NCBI GenBank assembly: GCA_016648135.1
Contig: JADDOH010023146.1
Location: 29,639 to 93,638 of the forward strand
Direction of reading: 5' to 3'
DNA length: 64,000 bases
From: Agrypnia vestita
Taxonomy: Eukaryota; Arthropoda; Insecta; Trichoptera; Phryganeidae
How positions within the stretch are numbered: position 1 is the first letter of the stretch; each line of letters opens with the position of its first letter. A program made the translations under genes and the position numbers. The notes under the pieces were generated by a model. The model did not search any database and was not told where the DNA came from. It saw only the letters and a program-made list of their open reading frames with translations. This document shows positions 22,115 to 32,436 of this stretch, piece after piece.

Positions 22115-22765
22115 CGATTCTGAAAATAGCAATGTCTGGATCTTTAAGATCTTTATCCCAACACTAAATAGACGATAATAAAAATTAAAAATGTCCAGAG
22201 CAGATTTTGGAATTCTACGGCGCAAATACACTGTATTAAAAGATGATATAAGAAAGATTGTTTCTTTTCATTTCAACGTATACGTATTCATTTCTTCATC
22301 CACAGCGTCCTGATGAAATATTTGGCGTTACCGCGTATTCAAATCTTCCCATCTTAAAATTTGACAGATAACAATTTACATATTTCTCCCTCCCTCTATA
22401 TCTATCTCACGTAGAAACTTACAGAAACAAACACCGACGTAAAGCTATGTCTCGTTTATTTTTTATTTTTATTATCGTCTATTAAGTGTTGGGATAAAGA
22501 TCTCAAAGATCCAGACATAACTGTCAAATGTCAAGATGGGAAGATTTGAATACGCGGTGACGCCGAATATTTCATCAGGACGCTGTGGATGAAGAAATGA
22601 ATACGTTTGTAAGAAACAATCTTTCTTATATCATCTTTTAATACAGTGTATTTGAGCCGTAGAATTCCAAAATCCGCTCTGGACATTTTTAATTTTTATT
22701 ATCGTCTATTAAGTGTTGGGATAAAGATCTTAAAGATCCAGACATTGCTATTTTCAGAATACGGA
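22115..22765. mobile_element. Large foldback element, 651 bp, family F4
   Basis: The arms 22115-22372 and about 22510-22765 are inverted copies (start CCGATTCTGAAAATAGCAAT; contain AGATGATATAAGAAAGATTG and CATCCACAGCGTCCTGATGA). An extra copy of the subterminal part (TCGTCTATTAAGTGTTGGGA) sits in the centre near 22482. No ORF. Arms match at roughly 95 percent by eye, so it is fairly young. Confidence 0.85.
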
Positions 22766-24560
22766 TGATTGTATGGCGGGCCTATTAGAAGCTTCAATTG
22801 ACAGTCTTGTATAATAAGATGAATAAAGGAACAAAAAGGCCGCGCGGTAAGTTAATATCAAAAGAAACAACTGTAAATAAAAATTTTAAACGCTTTTTTT
22901 CAGAATAATCGTAGGTACTTGTAGTTATTTAGAAGTGAACAAATCATTAATCTTGTAAATAATGATTGAAGAAATTTTATACCTTTGCGGTTTAAGTTTG
23001 ATGGATACATAAGGCAATTTCATCCCATGAAAACAGCAGATTAATCACCAATTGCTAAAAATCCCTCACTTTTGTGTTGTAGAGCATTGAAAAAGAGAAA
23101 AAACGAAATATTTTGTTCAGTAATATTTGAGAAAACACTAAAATTATTTAAATAAACTACACCGGTTCAAAAACTCATTAAAATAATAAAATAAAATGAA
23201 ATGTCAAAGAATTCTGAATATCATTGGTCATTAGAACTGCTCACGGCTCAAGTTGTACAAATTTAGTTGCCAGATCGAGATGTATCATTCCAAAAAATAA
23301 TTTATTTTTCCATGTCACTTAGCTCGTAAAAATAACGGGAGTATGATTATCATCTAATAAAAATGCAAGAGCTGTCTCTTCGTGATCAAAATAAGTATAT
23401 TCTTGAGAAAGACGACAAATGAATTTATAATGTATCAAGTGCATACGATAAGCCGAAAATTGCATCACGCTTTCTGAAAAATAAGTTCGCAGATTCCAGG
23501 ACTACGGAAACAGTTATTATTTAATGTGACATGAAAACAAATTTCATCTTATAACTGTCCAATGTTAACATATTCTTCTCCAGTGGGTTTCCTCATTACT
23601 AAGGCTCATTACGTTCGAATTGTTTTGATGTTGTTGACGTTTCTCATCTTCCGTCCTACGTCTCTGTGCCTCCAAACAAAGAATTCATAGCCTCGTTGTA
23701 TCCTTTAGAACATTGTCCCCTCCATCATATTGAGGTTCTAGGGGTTGCGTTCCTGTTGAAATTCACTCATAGATTTTAGAGAGTATACTTGACAATATTT
23801 CCTACCCATCTTCTAGCATTTTTAATATTGTTGAAATATTTGGTTATTAGATGGCGATATACAGTAGGTGATAGATTATCCTTTACTGCTCATAGTATAA
23901 TCGGGATTACGATCCACAATCTGTACAGCTCCATGTTCCACATCTTTATGTTATATTTTATTAATTTACATTGAAAATGTGGAATTTGTTTTTTTTTTAG
24001 CTAGAAGCTAGTAGTTTTGGATTTGGACAGAAAAGAAAGAACGGCTACACTTTTATTTATTAAATTGTCGTTAGCTCCATGGGCTTTCTTCCATTTTCGT
24101 GATTTTATCAGATGGTTTTAATTTATGTCGGTGGATGTCATTATTCTACTTCTACATTCTTGGGCTAAGGAATGTTGAAAGCAAACGATGAATGAATATT
24201 GATAAATTCTATCACAAGGTGGATGAATGTAATCCTGAGAAATTACGCTAAATTTCAGGTCACACCTGAAAATGATTCATGAAATTATGAAATGATTAAT
24301 ATGTGTTCGACAGATGGCAACTGTTTACGAATAAGTACTCAACGTCCAAGACATTGAGCACGTATTCGTCAGATCTTCCCACAGTGCATCAAGGCATGTT
24401 CGTTTTGGTTCTATGTTGGTCGACGAAAGGTGAACAAACATTGAAGTAAACAAACAAACATTTATTATTTTATTCATTATTTTAAACTGTAAACCGTCAA
24501 ACGTACTTTTACTATACATTTTGACCGCGATTTAAGGCTGTGAGAATAGCGCCATTTTGC
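22766..24560. other. AT-rich DNA, possible old repeat at 23.57-23.96 kb
   Basis: 23570-23960 has the mixed composition typical of degraded LINE sequence, but I could not read a recognisable RT motif in any frame. Elsewhere nothing is identified. Confidence 0.35.
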
Positions 24561-24569
24561 GTTTTATCC

Positions 24570-24770
24570 CTTTTTCCCATCCATTTGCCCCATCTGGTAG
24601 CGTTATTGACGGACATTATTATAAAGAGAATTATTTATTTTACTTTTTATACAGCATTATATATACTTCATTATTATTTGCGCTTCATCAACATCGTACA
24701 ATCTGGTAGCTTTAGTGAGGGGCATTGTTACAAGGAGAATTATGTATTTTAAACTCCTCATAATATAGAC
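24570..24770. repeat. Two units of the dispersed CGTTAGTGACGG repeat
   Basis: CTGGTAGCGTTATTGACGGACATT at about 24593 and CTGGTAGCTTTAGTGAGGGGCATT at about 24703, about 109 bp apart, each followed by a GAGAATTAT block. Same family as 7.1-7.3 kb. Confidence 0.6.
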
Positions 24771-25079
24771 GATTAAAAACTATATGAGTATCTGCTGACT
24801 TGTAGTTGGTGGAAATGACACTAGAAAACGCTAATGAAAATGCTAAGAAGACGATGAAGAAGAAGATATCGTGCAGGAAAGTAAGTGATGAAAGGCCAAA
24901 GTTTTGGCAATTCCGATCTCGTCTCTGAGAATGACAAAGAAACATGAATGTAAAGAACCGTGGGCCTTATTTTTAACGCTTCAGAAGGCCACGAGGCGAA
25001 GCCTTAAACATCATAAAAATACCCGCGCTTGGAGAAATCGCGTTCATGTGTAGTGACCTCACCAGAAATTTTATTTTTT

Positions 25080-25223
25080 TAATTTTTTTTTATTAAATTT
25101 ATTTGGTAAATGTACAAACTTAAGAGTGTATTCAATATAATATAATTAATGCACATTTATATTACACGCTTACCCACATTTAAATAAGAATTTATTCTCG
25201 TGTTCAAAAGTGGGGGCATTGTC

Positions 25224-25255
<32 letters not shown>

Positions 25256-25780
25256 AATGTAATCGTTAGTGTAAGACATGAGATTAAATAAGTAAGATAA
25301 AGACAAAGAAACATTAGATTAAGTTATGAAAATTAAGACATTAAATTAAGTAAGTAAGATGTACCTAAATAATACAAGAAGACAAAAATGTAAGACGTTA
25401 GATTAAGTAAATAAGATATACACAAGAAAACGTTAAATTAAGTTATAAAAATTAATAATCACAAGGTATTATAATAACATTTAAAAGTATGTATATTATT
25501 GATTGTTTTGGTAAGATTTTTTTCATTGCGTTATTGTGATGGTTTTTTGTAGAAGATTTTTAAATTTTGTTTTGAATTTTCTATAATTTTTTTCCGTCTT
25601 CATTTCATTGGGAAGAGCATTTAAGAATAATACTCCTTGATAGGAGAAATGGTGTTGGGCTGTGCTAGTATTAAATTTAGGTATCAAAATATTTCCAGCT
25701 GATCTCGGTCTATTACTAAAACATCCAAATGTACAATTATTGATATACATTATGTGAATTTGAAGTATCGCAAATTTTTT
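25080..25780 (-). mobile_element. 3' end of a non-LTR retrotransposon (family L3) with 3' UTR repeats
   Basis: The minus-strand frame at 25523-25750 reads HHFSYQGVLFLNALPNEMK then FKTKFKNLLQ. This is the classic ORF2 C-terminus (FSYRGVxLWNxLPxEI...SFKxKLKxxL) of Jockey/CR1-like LINEs. Downstream on the minus strand lie imperfect repeats of about 55-65 nt containing TAGATTAAGTAA, a (TA)n tract and finally an A-rich end (the T-rich run near 25080-25093). Confidence 0.75.
25222..25252. repeat. (TA)n microsatellite
   Basis: Alternating T and A for about 28 nt. Confidence 0.95.
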
Positions 25781-25859
25781 ATATATTTAATCAATATTTG
25801 AGACATTAAAAGTGTTGAAAATTTCCCTTGTTGGGAATATTGAGGGTTTCCTCAAAATC

Positions 25860-25930
25860 ACTTTGATTGAACCCGGAATCCCCGGTATGAGAATCCAGCA
25901 TCATGCCACTGGACTAGAAGAGCTACCGTC
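25860..25930 (-). repeat. tRNA-like SINE head, family S3, decayed
   Basis: On the minus strand: CTAGTCCAGTGGCATGATGC and ATTCCGGGTTCAATC match in order the head at 14.74-14.82 kb. Confidence 0.45.
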
Positions 25931-26279
25931 TCTTCTGGAATAGATCACGTAATTTTTGAATGGTTTCACTGACGTTTCGGTGCGATAACATATCCTATTG
26001 TCAATGTTTGTATTATAGTAATTTTGTAATTTCTTCTTTAAAACTATTATTATAAATAAGTTGTTCCATAATCCAAACACAAGAATCATAATTCTTTTTG
26101 GTGAGGTATATACACACAAAAAAATCGTAATTTATAAACACTCATGTATGATGGTAAAAAAAATATTATATATATATTATTCATTAAATAAATACAAAAA
26201 AAAAATTGGGGTTATAGTTATTAACAAATTTGGTTAGACTAAACAAGGTTAGCTTAGTAAAAAATTCCGTAACCGGAAA

Positions 26280-26905
26280 TGTAATTAATATAATAAACAA
26301 GAATAAACTTTGTTTACTCCACTAATATGTCATCAGGATACAAACGTACATATAACGTATACTAAAAATTTAAAAAACGAGGTGTAGACAAAAACAAAAT
26401 AAAAAATAAATATATGGGAGTTGAAAAAATTAATAAATAATCAAAAATAATAATTTCGTTGTCTGTCCGTTCGTTTGTCTGTTTGTCCGTCTGTCTGTCT
26501 GTCCGTCCGTAACTTCGTGAAACGCCCGTAATTTCGCTCCAATTCACGGCTAAAAAAAACAAATTAAAGGAGATAGGGCTTGAACCCCGGGCCACTAAAC
26601 CCAAACCAACCGCTTCATACATGTTGCTACGGCCGCCTCTCCGTGGACCGCCAAAAATATACTATAAATGTAAACTTGCAAAGATGTTTCAATGTTCCGT
26701 CATTTTTGACGGGTTCCAGCAGGTTAAGTACTAATACGAAAATAAATTTAAAAGATAACTATTTGCGAAAAGGACCTAGTCATTTATAATTAAATTTTTA
26801 GTATACGTTGTATTCTGAAAAGGGAGATTTGACCCGAGACATGTTGGTAGTTTCGACAAATTAGTGGTGTAAACAAAGTATATTCTTGTTAATTATATTC
26901 ATAAT
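26280..26905. mobile_element. Foldback element F5 split by an insertion
   Basis: Outer arms: AACAAGAATAAACTTTGTTT at 26295 is inverted at the block ending ATTCTTGTTAATTA near 26899, and both carry an ACTCCACTAAT/ATTAGTGGTG pair. The arms are separated by an unrelated 26.36-26.8-kb insert, giving a nested structure. The arm sequence is shared with the compact F5 foldback at 32.17-32.28 kb. Confidence 0.65.
26360..26722 (+). mobile_element. Helitron-like element H2, copy 1
   Basis: Order: ATAATTTCGTTGTCTGTCC, a (GTCTGTCC)n tract, AATTCACGGCTAAAAAA, a tRNA-like block (CTTGAACCCCGGGCC ... GTTGCTACGGCCG), then the hairpin CCGTCATTTTTGACGGG near the 3' end. Four other members in this window end CTAG after the same hairpin position; here it is mutated to CAGG. 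The hairpin plus CTAG end fits Helitron-like DNA. The internal block read on the minus strand resembles a Pol III promoter, so a SINE in the other orientation is an alternative. Confidence 0.6.
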
Positions 26906-26979
26906 GTTATCACAAAATCATTTTGCATTTTTTTAAGAAAAATATATTTTTTCAAAATTCGGTTAGGTTTCTTATTACA

Positions 26980-27250
26980 ATGGCAATTGGTGCTATAATC
27001 GGGTGACAACGCCATGTACTTTTGCCAGTACTCCAGATACAACTCGTACAGTATACCAGAACTCCGCGGTATAAATTTGTTATTACACCCTTTATTTTAA
27101 CTCGTGGCGTCTGCTTGTTTGACGCAAAAACTTTGGATCGATTTTTAACCCTTTTCCCGTGACCCAATCGAGCTGAAACCTTGCAAGCAGACTCGTGGCG
27201 ACGATCAAGAAGATCTATTAAATTTTCGTTAAAAAAATTAATAATTATGG
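26980..27250. repeat. Dispersed repeat D1, copy 1
   Basis: The block from about 27087 to 27247 (contains CTCGTGGCGTCTGCTTG, AACTTTGGATCGATTTT, CGACGATCAAGAAGATCTAT) is repeated at 34.99-35.16 kb at about 90 percent identity by eye. Inside the unit, TCTGCTTG is inverted as CAAGCAGA while CTCGTGGCG is repeated directly. Confidence 0.75.
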
Positions 27251-27479
27251 TTCAACTTACTAAGTTGTGTGAAGAGACTGCGACGCATCTGGTAGACACT
27301 AAACCTGATTATAGTATAATTTTGGATTTTTCGAAATTTTAATTTTTTTTTCAAATTGGAATCATTCTACATTAGTAATTATCCCGACGCGTGTATAGTC
27401 ACGAAACCTGATTCAAAGCAAAAGGGAGTATTGTAAAAACTTGGTTTTTATGATTACTTTTTATTATAAGTTCTTGGAT

Positions 27480-28024
27480 TACATAGATCACCATAATAAC
27501 TAGACATGAATATAAATTCCTTTTCCACAATTATCCACGTCGGGTGACAAATGCGTTAGCTTTATTTAAAAAATTACTGCAAGCTTGAAGTTTTGAAACA
27601 ATTATGAAAACATCAAACTAAATGCTCTTACGACAGATGAAAAAGTCACGCTTTATCACAAGGAGACACAATAAGATACGGTTTAAAACATAATTTTAAC
27701 ATTAGTCTATTTAAAAAGTGCACATTGTTAACTAAAAGATTCAATTATGCAAGAATATAATATTTTACCGCAGTACAAATGTGTCTTAGATATACACGAG
27801 GGCAGACATTCTTATGCCGTGACCCAGTCCCCTTCCTTAAGAACTAGTTAAGTTCATCTCTGTATATATTTTGTACTCTGGGTTTAAAAGATTATTTTAT
27901 TATTTTTTAACAATTGAACGTTTTTTTATTTAATTATTTAACTTCTATTTCTGCATTTTCTGTATTTAAATGGTAATTTCTAATTTTTTCAATTGATTGA
28001 GCAACATTGTAGATTGACATTTTG
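27480..28024. other. AT-rich DNA, nothing recognised
   Basis: No repeat end or exon visible. Confidence 0.45.
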
Positions 28025-28140
28025 AAAAATATTGATTATTTTATTTGTATATATCTACTTTTATATGAGTATTTCACTTACACGATTCGGAAATACTCAT
28101 ATAAAAGTAGATATATACAAATAAAATAATCAATATTTTT
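28025..28140. repeat. Perfect hairpin, 50-bp arms
   Basis: 28025-28074 and 28091-28140 are exact reverse complements, with a 16-nt spacer (CACTTACACGATTCGG). The spacer is the only non-palindromic part. A recent foldback MITE or palindromic duplication is likely; a hairpin RNA precursor is possible but unsupported. Confidence 0.95.
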
Positions 28141-28800
28141 GGTAATTTTAAAAGCAAGATAATTTAATTGATAATTGAATAAAAGTGAAAAATATTTTTA
28201 TTAATGTATTTTATTTCCGTAAAATTAATCTTATAATTAATTGCTTTTCTTGTACCAATTATTAGTATTTTTGGTTGATAAATTATTGGAAAAGATAAAA
28301 ATTAAAAGATTACTTGTTTAGGTACATTTCTACATTTCTAATGCTATATGAAGAAATAAACATAATTTTTATTTATAGTAAAAAACCTTTTAAATGTGTG
28401 CCTCTCGAGTTTTAACTAACTAGCTAGACTGCGTTCAGTTGTTGCAGAACGAATAAAACCAGGAAAGAATATCTCCAACATGTCCTCTTGTAGCATATGT
28501 AGATACTATGGATAAGCGTCCGCCTCCCTAATTGAAACAATGTTACTTCCTATTATACTTGCCTTATAAGAGTGTGCCTGCCTCGGTGTGTGTGCCACTT
28601 GCCTTAGTATGAAAATACATGTGTTTCTAACAAAAGGCAAAAGCCGAATCTCACGAGTAAGGCGATATGATGCATTTTGCACGGTTTGCAATTATGTATA
28701 CCCATTGACGCGCGGATTAAATGTAATTTTGAGTACCTTAATTTTTTTTCATAAAAATAATTCTGGTTTTTTGTCCCCAAGTGAACCGTCGTACATTAAG
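28141..28800. other. AT-rich DNA, nothing recognised
   Basis: Overlapping sense and antisense frames at 28506-28827 have no domain. Confidence 0.45.
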
Positions 28801-28819
28801 ATATATATTATATGTTACA

Positions 28820-28945
28820 TTGTATAAAGTAATTACTTAAGCCATATGACAGGTCGTAAGCCCTATTAATGTTCAAAGATTTCCATACCTACTCTCCAAT
28901 ATAAATAGTTTTGTCTCTGTGAGATATCTATGAAATATCGAGATT
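28820..28945. mobile_element. F1-family foldback relative, single arm
   Basis: TTACTTAAGCCATATGACAGGTCGTAAGCCCT and GTCTCTGTGAGATATCTAT correspond to the right arm of the intact F1 palindrome at 31.9-32.0 kb. The opposite arm is missing. Confidence 0.6.
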
Positions 28946-29890
28946 TAATATAAATTATTTAAAATAAGGCTAAAGTAAATTTTTGTAGCGTTTACTTTGT
29001 TTAAAAATTAAAGTCTTATTTATCCTATAGCGCTTTTTAAGATTAAGCTTTTGTATGTCTGTATGTTTTATATATGTTTACCGGTAAACGTTTAGGGCTT
29101 CTACTGCGATAATTACACCCTTCCTCTTCTTGTAGTGTTGTGTCCAATATCAGGCGTCGACGACCTTCGTTTTCATAAACTCCTGGTATACCGTCCAGGG
29201 TTTGACTAAGCCTTCAGTATTGAGTCAGGTCCAGATTGACTATTAGCGCAGGTACTTTAGTTTTAGATAGAAGATACGGTTTCCTCCTATCCTTTTTGTT
29301 TTTCTTCACAGATAGAACTTCTTCAGTCGGATTGTGATCTCTGGGTTGCGACCTACTTCTCTTCCTCCAGCTATTTATATACCTCGCACTTTAGTTAATT
29401 GAGTTGGCTTGGCTCGTGGCTTTCCACATTTCCAGTCATAATCATTATTCCTAGCTTCTCCATATTATTATCCTCTCTGCTGTCGACTTGTCAGAAAAAT
29501 TAGAGGATGCGTCTCACACAGACCATGAATAATCTATCTCGAAATCTAAATCATTCCATTTTACTACTATTTATCACACTGTATTTAAGAAAAAAAAATT
29601 GAAATAGATTTTGGATCCTTCTTTAATCCATGTTCGGATATTTTAACTGTACGTGATAATTATTCAGATATGAGAAATTTATATATTGTGTATTGTAATT
29701 TTACCCTTCGAATACAAAACGAAAAAAAAACTCTATTTGCTGTAAACTGATATTTTTTATTATTCAATAATGATGCAAATTTAATAAAAATATTTGTAAA
29801 TTTTGGAAATTTAACGCCATTTTCTGATTAAAAAACAATGTGGATTTTGTTCTTAAATCGTAAGCTTGAGAAAGGTTGCTTAAAAATACG
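28946..29890. other. Mixed DNA, possible degraded LINE at 29.09-29.5 kb
   Basis: 29090-29500 departs from the AT-rich background (CAGGCGTCGACGACC, CCTCTCTGCTGTCGAC) and looks like an old LINE piece, but no RT motif could be read. The rest is AT-rich. Confidence 0.3.
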
Positions 29891-30137
29891 ATTGTCGATT
29901 TCTTGCTCACTTACTTACTATCACGCTGTTTCCCCGCGGGGTAAGCAGAGAGGATGGAGACACTTTTCTGTCATGACATACAACTCACGTCTCATCCACA
30001 TTCATATAATATTACCTTCACATGCAAGCTCAACGATTGTTGAGGCTCCTAAGAGATGCAACGTCTCCCGTAGCCACTCTCTCTTTCTGGCGCCGTCAGC
30101 ACTTGATTCTTATATCTTCAGAGATGTGACTTATCTA

Positions 30138-30642
30138 TGATACAAGTATTTTAAATACTGATACAAGATATCTGTATCTGAAATACTTTTTTGAAAGTTC
30201 ATCTTGTATCTTGTATTTAGCTACATTCTTTTGGTATCTTAGTATTTTGTAAATAATAAGATTGTCAAGATACTTTTTTCCAATGATGTACCCATAATGA
30301 GACCTTTTCGAAGAAAAGCAGTGATAAAATGTTTGAAGAACTAGTTTTACTTAAGTCTCAATTAAAACCTTTAAAATATAATATTTCATTTTGAAACATT
30401 TGCGCGATCAATGTGAATTATGCGTGAATAATTCACGTAAAAAATTAAACCTACATTCAATAAAATGTGTTTTCTTACAAAAGAATTTTATCTTTAAAAA
30501 GTATTTGGAAGATACGTATTTTGTATCTAGTATTTCAGATACCATTTCAGAAAGTTATTTGTATCTGGTATCTGAAATACTTGATTTTAAAGTATCTTGC
30601 ATTTTGTATTCCAGATACTTTGTATAGGGTATCTTGTATATC
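30138..30642. mobile_element. MITE inserted in the LINE (hAT-like ends)
   Basis: Starts TGATACAAG and ends GTATCTTGTATATCA. Subterminal repeats of GATACAAGATATCTGTATCT and ATCTGAAATAC type occur at both sides in inverted arrangement. The ends and density of subterminal repeats resemble hAT MITEs. The exact target duplication is obscured by divergence and a later duplication. Confidence 0.5.
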
Positions 30643-30845
30643 ACTGTATATCTTTCATACCTATATTTATTCCTCCTTCATTCGCTCAGCATGCCCAAAC
30701 TATCTGAGCGATCCTCTTTTAATTCTATTCACTATCGGGTATCTTGTACATCACTGTATATCTTTCATACGTTTATTTATTCCTCCTTCATTCGCTCAGC
30801 ATGCCCAAACTATCTGAGCGATCCTCTTTTAATTCTATTCACTAT
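30626..30845. repeat. 110-bp tandem duplication spanning MITE/LINE junction
   Basis: The unit starting GGGTATCTTGTA recurs with a 110-nt period (ATCTTGTA at 30631 and 30741) and few differences. It includes the last nucleotides of the MITE plus about 95 nt of LINE. Confidence 0.9.
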
Positions 30846-31009
30846 GCTAAGATCAGGTTTAAATTCTTTTAGGTTAGGTTTACTCCATTATAGAATGGAT
30901 TTTTATATATTGTCAATCGAAAGCAGTATTCTTGTCACATTTTCATTTAATTTTCATTGCATCATTCGTTTTATTGGATACCAGTATATTTGCAACAATT
31001 TGATTTGGC

Positions 31010-31320
31010 TGTCCTCTTCCCGGGACCCGGGAGCGCAGGAGTTGACATCACATGTCGCGTCCCGAGCACGAAATATGGCCGCTGCTCGCTTGCTCGGCAG
31101 CTTGTTCTAGCGCTATCTGGCGCTGGCTCGTTGCGTGCTAAGATTCCGTTTTCAAACGCGGCTGATAGCGCGCGGCGGGGACCCTTTGGTGTTGCCAGTC
31201 TAGAAAAATCCTCGCGGAGCTTTGGCGGGAGAATTCCGCGATGCAGGTACCTAATTCTGACGCGCACAACGGTAATGGTGACTCGAGGTGATGGCAATAT
31301 ACGTATTGCGTGCTCTTAGC
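31010..31320. other. GC-rich island 3
   Basis: A CpG-rich block (CGGGACCCGGGAGCGCAGG, CTGATAGCGCGCGGCGGGG) with no transposon hallmark. Open frames of 79-120 codons occur on both strands here but reflect high GC content and overlap one another. Candidate regulatory or old exon-proximal DNA. Confidence 0.35.
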
Positions 31321-31713
31321 GGCACAAATGAAGTAACAACAAAACAATTTAAACTCGTTTAAGAGAAGGGTGACCACGAATTAATTATTTTTATACTTTG
31401 ATCCTTGAAAATATCTAGATTGTACACCAGCGCAAGTGTAAATCTCTGCGAATTGCCTTTTGATAATGCCTCAACAAAAAATCACGCTTTACTAATAATA
31501 TGTTTGAAAGAGTCGGATCCTTAGATGAGAAGCCCACTCGTACAGCACGACAAACGATATCCCGGTCCAGGTAGAGTTTTATGGGTTCTGGAATTACTGC
31601 GTACTCTGTCTCTACTACTCTAACTTAATGTAAAGTCCGTACCTTTTTTATAGTATTTTTTTTCCAAAAATTATTTTTTTCCAAAAATCTTTTTTTTTCG
31701 AACATTTTTTTTT
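31321..31713. other. No recognised feature
   Basis: Ends in a T-rich stretch with the phrase TTTTTTTCCAAAAAT repeated near 31664-31690. No exon. Confidence 0.45.
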
Positions 31714-32031
31714 CAATTAGTGTATATTATAGATATCTCACAGAGACGAAACTGTATTAATTATGGGAAAGTAGGTATAGAAGTCATTTGGGTGTACACA
31801 GGACTTATGACCTGTCTTTTTATGGTTGGCTTAAGTGATCACTTTACACAATTGTAACATTCGCCATGGGTGGAAATGGCGAATGTTACAATTGTGTAAA
31901 GTGATCACTTAAGCCAAACCATAAAAAGACAGGTCATAAGTCCTGTGGTACACCCAAATGACTTCTATACCTACTTTCCCATAATTAATACAGTTTCGTC
32001 TCTGTGAGATATCTATAATATACACTAATTG
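31714..32031. mobile_element. Near-perfect 318-bp foldback element, family F1
   Basis: The left arm 31714-31867 (154 nt) and right arm 31876-32031 (156 nt) are reverse complements apart from two 1-nt indels, around an 8-nt centre. Arms carry CTCACAGAGACGAAAC, TAAGTGATCACTTTACACAA and CATTCGCCAT. At least five diverged relatives occur here (21.2, 28.8, 45.3, 52.2, 53.6 kb). The minus-strand 60-codon frame in it is incidental. Confidence 0.95.
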
Positions 32032-32168
32032 ATTAATAATGTCTCTGTGACATAAATCCAGCACTGTTCTGAAAGATTTGAACAAACTCAAAATATTCTG
32101 AATTTTTTTTTCACTTCTTCAAACACAGCAAAATTATTTTGTGGTGACATTATAATTTAAATTTATAT

Positions 32169-32280
32169 AAATAAACTTTGTTTACACCCCTCTTTTTTTT
32201 GAAAAAAATCGACATGACATGGGCTCTGAAACATGTCGATTTTTTTAAAAAAAAAGGTGGTATAAACAAAGTTTATTTCT
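32169..32280. mobile_element. Compact foldback MITE, family F5
   Basis: AATAAACTTTGTTTACACCC at 32170 and its inverse ending AACAAAGTTTATTT at 32279 are arms that continue through A/T runs to ATCGACATG/CATGTCGAT. The centre is about 16 nt. Confidence 0.8.
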
Positions 32281-32394
32281 ATCAATTATAATTTTTTTCA
32301 ATTTATTTTTCGAACACATTTTTTCGATAATTTTTTTTTCAAACAATTCTTTTTTCGAATTTTTTTTTCATAAAATAAATACATACTTAGGAAC

Positions 32395-32436
32395 AAACAT
32401 GTAAAAGTACCGTCATTTTTGACGGGTTACAGCTAG
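32395..32436 (+). mobile_element. H2 Helitron-like 3' end, truncated
   Basis: GTAAAAGTACCGTCATTTTT, a hairpin closing with GACGGGT, then ACAGCTAG: the same 3' end as at 49.7 kb. The 5' part is not recognised. Confidence 0.65.

Larger units (their letters stand above)
29893..30910 (-). mobile_element. L1-family RTE LINE 3' end, split by a MITE
   Basis: 29893-30120 matches 42.01-42.26 kb (TTTCCCCGCGGGGTAAGCAG, TCTCTCTTTCTGGCGCCGTC). Homology resumes at about 30640 with the CATTCGCTCAGCATGCCCAA block and runs to a decayed GAATGGATTT near 30900. The interruption at about 30138-30640 is a separate element. The coding frame is broken. Confidence 0.75.

Noticed and set aside
30971..31377. Frames of 108-120 codons on both strands
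   Set aside because: GC-rich block with mutually overlapping frames, no recognisable domain, no splice signals arranged around them.
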